Made by a program: the position numbers and the translations under genes
The notes under the pieces: generated by a model
The model's input: only the letters and a program-made list of their open reading frames with translations
Told to the model about the DNA's origin: nothing
Databases searched by the model: none
NCBI RefSeq assembly: GCF_900115955.1
Contig: NZ_FOYL01000019.1
Coordinates: 64,001 to 128,000 of the forward strand
Direction: 5' to 3'
DNA from: Lentzea waywayandensis
GTDB taxonomy: Bacteria; Actinomycetota; Actinomycetes; Mycobacteriales; Pseudonocardiaceae
Length of the DNA: 64,000 nucleotides
Shown here: positions 60,144 to 64,000 of the stretch, one piece after another
How positions within the stretch are numbered: position 1 is the first letter of the stretch
Layout: every line of letters begins with the position of its first letter

Positions 60144-60189
60144 TTCGCGCACAAGCGATTCCGGGCTGTCAGACCGGCTGAGTACGTTA

Positions 60190-60228
60190 TGACGCAGGGG
60201 TTCCCGGCAAGGGGGGACCCCTGCGTCA
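60190..60228. promoter_or_regulatory. long hairpin between the M1 peptidase and the GNAT gene
   Basis: TGACGCAGGGGT (60190-60201) pairs exactly with ACCCCTGCGTCA (60217-60228); the stem can extend inward to 15 of 16 positions. No T-run follows, and the GNAT Shine-Dalgarno sequence GGAGGGG begins 6 bases later. It is either the peptidase terminator or a leader structure of the GNAT. Confidence 0.55.
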
Positions 60229-60244
60229 GCGTGTGGAGGGGACC

Positions 60245-60820
60245 ATGAGCGGACACCATGACCGACCGGGAGCCGTGGCCTGGCCGCCCGTCCCGATCAA
60301 GACCGAACGGCTCGTGCTCCGCCAGTCGGAGCCCCGCGACCGACCGGCGTTCGTCGACCTCTTCGCCTCGCCGGAGGTGGGCACCTACATCGGCGGCGCC
60401 CAGCCGCGCGACGAGGTGGAGCGCACGGCTCCCGAGGTGCCGGGCAGGCGCTTCGGCTTCTTCGTGGTTGAGCTCGACGGGACGATGATCGGCATGATCA
60501 CGTTCGACCGGCGCGACCCGGTGCGCAAAGGCCGAGTCTGGCCGGATGCGGGGGAGGCCGAGCTCGGCTACATGTTCCTGCCGCACTCGTGGGGCCACGG
60601 GTATGCGGCCGAGGCGTGCGCGGCGGCACTCGACTGGTTCACCGGCTCGCATCCCGGCGAACCGGTGGTGCTGACGATCCAGGTCGCCAACGAAGCCTCG
60701 CTGCGCCTCGCGAAGAAACTTGGGTTCACCGAGGTGGACCGGTTCGAGGAGTACGGCGCCGAGCAGTGGTTCGGCGCGCTGTCACCGTTTTCACCCGAAC
60801 GAGCCCGTATCGTGGAATAG
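60245..60820 (+). CDS. GNAT family N-acetyltransferase
   Basis: A 191-residue RimJ/RimL-type acetyltransferase. IKTERLVLRQSEPRDRPAFVDLFASPEV, the acetyl-CoA loop LGYMFLPHSWGHGYAAEACAAAL and VANEASLRLAKKLGFTEVDRFEEYGAEQWF are the typical blocks. ATG 60245 has GGAGGGG just upstream; a GTG at 60233 is in frame but lies in that site. Substrate may be a small molecule or a protein N-terminus. It is 22 bases before the XRE gene. Confidence 0.9.
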   Translation: MSGHHDRPGAVAWPPVPIKTERLVLRQSEPRDRPAFVDLFASPEVGTYIGGAQPRDEVERTAPEVPGRRFGFFVVELDGTMIGMITFDRRDPVRKGRVWPDAGEAELGYMFLPHSWGHGYAAEACAAALDWFTGSHPGEPVVLTIQVANEASLRLAKKLGFTEVDRFEEYGAEQWFGALSPFSPERARIVE

Positions 60821-60842
60821 ATCCAAGTCATAGCGTCGGTGA

Positions 60843-61691
60843 ATGGCCCAAAGCATTCCATCCACCGCGTACAGCCGGGATCTAGGCGATGAGCTGCGGC
60901 GTTTGCGCGAGACCTGCACCGACTTCAAAGGCGCCGAAGTGGCCGCCAGGCTGGGCTGGGATCCCAGCAAGGTGTCGACCATCGAGCACGGCAAAGCGCG
61001 GCCCAGTGAGATCGACCTGGTCCAGTTCCTGACGATGTGCGGCAAGGACATCGACTTCTTCGAGGACTTCAAACGGCGCTACCGCAACGCCTTCGAGGAA
61101 TACATCGTTCAGGTCCCGGACAACGTGCGCACTCTCGCGATGGCTGAAGCAACGGCCAAGACGATGCTCAACTACGACACGTTGACCGTGCCTGGTCTCA
61201 CTCAAACGGAGCGGTACGCCGACGCCTTGTACCGAGTGGCGGGTGTCGCCGTCGAGGAGCGGATCCCGGCGCTGGTGCGGGCGCGGATGGATCGTCAGGC
61301 GGTGCTGAGGCGACACGATCGGCCGACTTGCTTGTTCTACATCCACGAGCTGGCGCTGCGGCAGCAGGTCGGTGACGCGCAGATCATGGAGGACCAGTAC
61401 CTCCAGTTGTTGTTCTACGCGCACATCGTGCGAATCGTGCCCGCGGACGTGATCGTCAACTCCGCCGGAGTACGGCTGTGGGAGTACGAGAAAGCGATGC
61501 CGATCGCTTACAGCGAGACCGACCTGACTCAGGTGTTCGTGCAGGATCGGGGCGCTATTGCGCGGACGAGGCTGATCTTCGATCGTTTGGCCGAGGTCGC
61601 CTTGGATGAGGAACAATCGCGGAGGAAGCTGGCGGAGTACGTCAACCTGCCGCGAGAGGATCTCGATGCCCCAGGACAGCACTTGGCGTAA
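60843..61691 (+). CDS. XRE-family regulator with DUF5753 domain
   Basis: A 282-residue protein: an N-terminal lambda-repressor-type HTH (LGDELRRLRETCTDFKGAEVAARLGWDPSKVSTIEHGKARPSEIDL) and a C-terminal DUF5753 domain (about 100-265, ETAKTMLNYDTLTVPGLTQTERYADAL region to FDRLAEVAL). These regulators are very numerous in filamentous actinomycetes and are normally paired with a DUF397 gene, as here. The WhiJ system of Streptomyces is of this type. The target is unknown. Confidence 0.92.
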   Translation: MAQSIPSTAYSRDLGDELRRLRETCTDFKGAEVAARLGWDPSKVSTIEHGKARPSEIDLVQFLTMCGKDIDFFEDFKRRYRNAFEEYIVQVPDNVRTLAMAEATAKTMLNYDTLTVPGLTQTERYADALYRVAGVAVEERIPALVRARMDRQAVLRRHDRPTCLFYIHELALRQQVGDAQIMEDQYLQLLFYAHIVRIVPADVIVNSAGVRLWEYEKAMPIAYSETDLTQVFVQDRGAIARTRLIFDRLAEVALDEEQSRRKLAEYVNLPREDLDAPGQHLA

Positions 61692-61842
61692 GAGCAGCTA
61701 CAGCAACGGCACGCCAGAAGGTGATTGCGTCGAGGTTTCGCTGACCCGGAATGCGCGTGTCCGTGACTCGAAGAACATGGCCGGTGAGGTGCTGACCTTC
61801 AGCACCTCCGCCTGGCGCGCCTTCCTCGAACAGGTCCAGTGA
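61666..61842 (+). CDS. DUF397 protein
   Basis: A 58-residue protein with the DUF397 pattern STWRKSSYSNGTPEGDCVEVS...VRDSKN...LTFSTSAWRAFLEQV. It overlaps the XRE-DUF5753 gene by 26 bases and is the expected small partner of that regulator. Its stop overlaps the next GTG by 4 bases. Its mode of action (antagonist or co-factor of the regulator) is not settled. Confidence 0.92.
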   Translation: MPQDSTWRKSSYSNGTPEGDCVEVSLTRNARVRDSKNMAGEVLTFSTSAWRAFLEQVQ

Positions 61843-62393
61843 CCGAGGAGGCTCCGGCCTGGGCCTACGAGCGAGCCGAACTGCACCCGCACGACCCTCG
61901 ATGGGCCAACCGCGCGGCAACAGAACGCGACTGCCTCCAGCAACTGCTCAACCCGTGGCTGGTCGACGGCATCGAACACATCGGCTCCACAGCCGTCCCC
62001 GGCCTCTCCGCCAAGCCGATCATCGACCTGATGGCCTCGGTCACCGACCTGGACACCGTCGTCACCAACGCGTCCGAACTCCTGGCCGCGCACGGCTGGG
62101 TCCACGTGCCCCCGAACCTCGACAACCGCCCGTGGCGCCGCTTCTACGTCAAACCGGACGCCACCAACCAACGGCGAGAAGCCCACCTGCACCTGATCCA
62201 GGCAGGCCATCAGCGGTGGGCCGACCAGCTCCGCTTCCGAGACGCATTGAGAAGCGACAACGAACGAGCCCAGGCCTACGAGGACCTGAAACGCCAGCTA
62301 GCGAAACAAAGCAGCCACGACCGTGAGGCTTACACGGAAGGCAAGGCGGCCTTCGTGGCCAGCGTCATAGGCCTTCCAGGGCCTCACGCATAG
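61839..62393 (+). CDS. GrpB family protein (nucleotidyltransferase-like)
   Basis: A 184-residue protein with the GrpB pattern: HDPRWANRAATERDCLQQLL, GIEHIGSTAVPGLSAKPIIDLMASVTDL (GS...D-type nucleotidyltransferase motif) and the REAHLHLIQAGHQRW block. Length is typical. The GTG overlaps the DUF397 stop, making a three-gene operon. Its end overlaps convergent menF by 29 bases. Function is unknown; the fold suggests nucleotide transfer. Confidence 0.88.
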   Translation: MTEEAPAWAYERAELHPHDPRWANRAATERDCLQQLLNPWLVDGIEHIGSTAVPGLSAKPIIDLMASVTDLDTVVTNASELLAAHGWVHVPPNLDNRPWRRFYVKPDATNQRREAHLHLIQAGHQRWADQLRFRDALRSDNERAQAYEDLKRQLAKQSSHDREAYTEGKAAFVASVIGLPGPHA

Positions 62394-63597
62394 GCCGCAT
62401 CTTGGCGTGCGCCTCCTGCACCTCGATGTCGGGATCGGAGTCGGCCACCAGCCCACATCCGGCGAACAGTCGAGCCGTGGACCCCGAGATCTGCGCACAA
62501 CGAAGCGCGATTCCGAGCTCTCCGTCCCCGTTCCCGTCGATCCACCCGACGGGCCCGGCGTACCGCCCGCGGTCCATCCCCTCCAGCTGCGAGATCAACT
62601 GAGTCGCGTCCAGCCGGGGCGTTCCACCCACGGCGGCCGTCGGATGCACGGCCTCGCCGAGGTGCAGCAACGACACCGAAGACTCCAGCGTCCCGATCAC
62701 GTCCGAAGAAAGATGCGACACGTTCGGCAGCCGCAGAACCGAAGGCCCCTCGACGGACATCGTCGTGCAAAAGGGCCGCAACGTCTCCGCGAGAGAGGTG
62801 ATCGCGTAGTCGTGTTCCTCGAGGTTCTTCTCCGACGACATCAACGCCGAAGCAAGCTCTTCATCGGAGACCCCGTCGTGCGGCCAGGTGGTCCCGGCCA
62901 GCACCCGCGAGTCCACGACCGACCCGGTCCGCCGCAGCAGAAGCTCAGGCGTGGCGCCGACCAGGCCGTCCACGGCGTAGGCCCAGCACTCGGGATAGCG
63001 GCGGGCCAGGCCCTGCAGCACGAACCGCTGGTCCAGCCGCCGGTCGGTGCGGGCCACCAGGTCGTGGGCCAGGACGACCTTGTCCAGTTCGCCGCCGCGC
63101 ATCCGGTGAACGGCCTCGCGGACGGCCTCGCGGTACTGCGTGACCGGCAGCTGACCGTTCGAGTACCGGACCGTCGAAGGCCGCGACAACGGCGTGACCA
63201 GCGGCGCGGGGTCCGAGGCGCCGATCGTGGTGACCCATTGCTCGCCGTTGCGGCGGCCGACGACCACCTCGGGCACGATCAGCACCGAGTCGCCCGGCGA
63301 GTCGGCGAAGGCCATCGAGATGAACGCCACGGGGCCGCTGCCCGGCACACCCAGTTCGTCGTCCACGTCGAGGTGCGACACGAACTCCTGCCACCACTTG
63401 TCGGCCTGCGCGAACCGGTCAGGGCCGCTGACCTCCAGGCGTGCGGCCTCGCCCCAGCCGACCAGACCGGACCCGTCGCGCACCCACGCGAGCGCGCGCT
63501 CCGGGTCGGGCAGCATTCCGAGCAGGTCACCGGCGGTGTCCCGCTTCGACCGGACGCGGATTCGCTGCCGTGCTCGCGATGTCGGTGCTGAGGTCAC
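62365..63597 (-). CDS. menF: isochorismate synthase MenF
   Basis: A 410-residue chorismate-binding enzyme that forms isochorismate, the first menaquinone step. The conserved C-terminal core shows LDKVVLAHDLVARTDRRLD, GATPELLLRRTGSVVDSRVLAGT, LEEHDYAITSLAETL, HPTAAVGGTPRLDATQLI and the final GELGIALRCAQISGSTARLFAGCGLVADSDPD. It could equally be named EntC-like; the men genes nearby favour menaquinone. GTG start at 63597. Its 3' end overlaps GrpB. Confidence 0.93.
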   Translation of the reverse strand: MTSAPTSRARQRIRVRSKRDTAGDLLGMLPDPERALAWVRDGSGLVGWGEAARLEVSGPDRFAQADKWWQEFVSHLDVDDELGVPGSGPVAFISMAFADSPGDSVLIVPEVVVGRRNGEQWVTTIGASDPAPLVTPLSRPSTVRYSNGQLPVTQYREAVREAVHRMRGGELDKVVLAHDLVARTDRRLDQRFVLQGLARRYPECWAYAVDGLVGATPELLLRRTGSVVDSRVLAGTTWPHDGVSDEELASALMSSEKNLEEHDYAITSLAETLRPFCTTMSVEGPSVLRLPNVSHLSSDVIGTLESSVSLLHLGEAVHPTAAVGGTPRLDATQLISQLEGMDRGRYAGPVGWIDGNGDGELGIALRCAQISGSTARLFAGCGLVADSDPDIEVQEAHAKMRPMREALEGL

Positions 63598-63675
63598 TCT
63601 CCGACTGTATGGACCTCAACCTGAAAGCGCGGCATCCGCCCGGCTCTAGACTTCTCAGTTGTGGTGGAGGACGCA

Positions 63676-64000
63676 GTGACCAAGTCGCCCCGCGGTGTAC
63701 GCGTCCGCCGTGCGGTTTGCAGGGCTTTGTTCGTCGTCGGTGGCGTGATCACGCTTGTTTGCGTGCTGCTGCCGATCGCGTGCTGGCGTGATGACGTGGC
63801 CATCGAGCGGTCGATGGGGCAGGCGGTCGCGCAGGTCGACTCCGTGTCCTTCAACCGGACCGTTGTGCGCTACGCCACACCGGACGGGCGCGTGATCATC
63901 CCGTCCCAGGGCGTGCTGTACCCGGACGGGCTGAAGGTCGGGGACAACGTGCGGGTCGAGTACGACCAGACGAACCCCGAACTCACGCGCGTGGCCGGCC
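63676..64000 (+). CDS. DUF3592-like membrane protein, 3' truncated
   Basis: The reading frame stays open to the right edge (108 codons). GTG 63676 has GGAGG (63666-63670) 5 bases upstream; earlier GTGs at 63661 and 63664 lie too close to it. A basic head is followed by one membrane helix (ALFVVGGVITLVCVLLPIACW) and a beta-rich extracytoplasmic part, including VRYATPDGRVIIPSQGVLYPDGLKVGDNVRVEYD, the usual DUF3592 motif. More of the gene, probably a second helix, lies outside the window. Function is unknown. Confidence 0.7.
   Translation, partial: MTKSPRGVRVRRAVCRALFVVGGVITLVCVLLPIACWRDDVAIERSMGQAVAQVDSVSFNRTVVRYATPDGRVIIPSQGVLYPDGLKVGDNVRVEYDQTNPELTRVAG

Overview
The window is about 64 kb of very GC-rich DNA with dense, mostly overlapping genes and many GTG starts. 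It is the chromosome of a filamentous actinomycete, most likely Pseudonocardiales (Lentzea, Saccharothrix or Actinosynnema type; this is inferred from gene content and repertoire, not from an RNA marker). Indicators are mycothiol synthesis (mshA), SenX3-RegX3, Rex, BldC, a BldN-type sigma factor, the tiny ribosomal protein bS22, and an XRE-DUF5753/DUF397 pair. The order of core genes closely follows, from memory, Mycobacterium tuberculosis Rv0486 to Rv0555 (mshA, gpm, senX3, regX3, ppx, proC, galE2, serB1, hemA-C-D-B, hemL, ccdA, resB, ccsA, menA, menE, menB, menD), so most of it is conserved core chromosome. No tRNA, rRNA, CRISPR array, insertion sequence or prophage was seen.

Layout. 1-2904: end of an L,D-transpeptidase, an alpha/beta hydrolase, mshA and a YbjN-like gene. 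2959-7261: DUF4349 lipoprotein, acyl-CoA ligase, a small 28-residue-repeat protein, TetR regulator, VOC protein. 7267-18294: gpmA, senX3-regX3, Ppx/GppA phosphatase, a proline-rich membrane protein, sugar-phosphate isomerase, a 577-bp repeat-rich spacer, proline dehydrogenase, thioesterase, proC, an excisionase-type HTH gene, bS22 and an SDR gene. 18311-23927: acyltransferase, a divergent accessory pair (P450-like/PEP-mutase fusion and ArsR regulator around a perfect palindrome), HAD phosphatase, DUF5667 protein and BldN-type sigma factor. 24094-27863: second acyl-CoA ligase, glutaredoxin-like protein, small hypothetical gene, membrane molybdopterin oxidoreductase.

28032-43266 is a redox and heme block: rex with its own operator, hemA, hemC, a cobA/hemD fusion and hemB; four tandem related membrane proteins; hemL, a histidine phosphatase and a ResA-like lipoprotein; then ccdA, resB and ccsB for cytochrome c maturation, interrupted by a secreted M64 peptidase. 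43370-47198 holds a MinD-like ATPase, bldC, an Lrp/AsnC regulator, a DUF4229 protein and a cysteine synthase-like PLP enzyme.

47254-52881 is the most unusual part: a six-gene, tightly coupled operon that looks like a type VII secretion effector island. It has an EspC-like partner, a 1025-residue WXG/proline-rich effector with a C-terminal module, a two-repeat immunity-like protein, a composite protein joining the effector-type module to the same two repeats, and two small paralogues sharing a C-terminal FTED(K/A)W. No secretion machinery genes are in the window. 52887-58574 is menaquinone synthesis (menA, menE, menB, menD) with a secreted SH3-like protein inserted. 58629-64000 has an M1 aminopeptidase, a GNAT, the XRE/DUF397/GrpB operon, menF and a truncated membrane protein.
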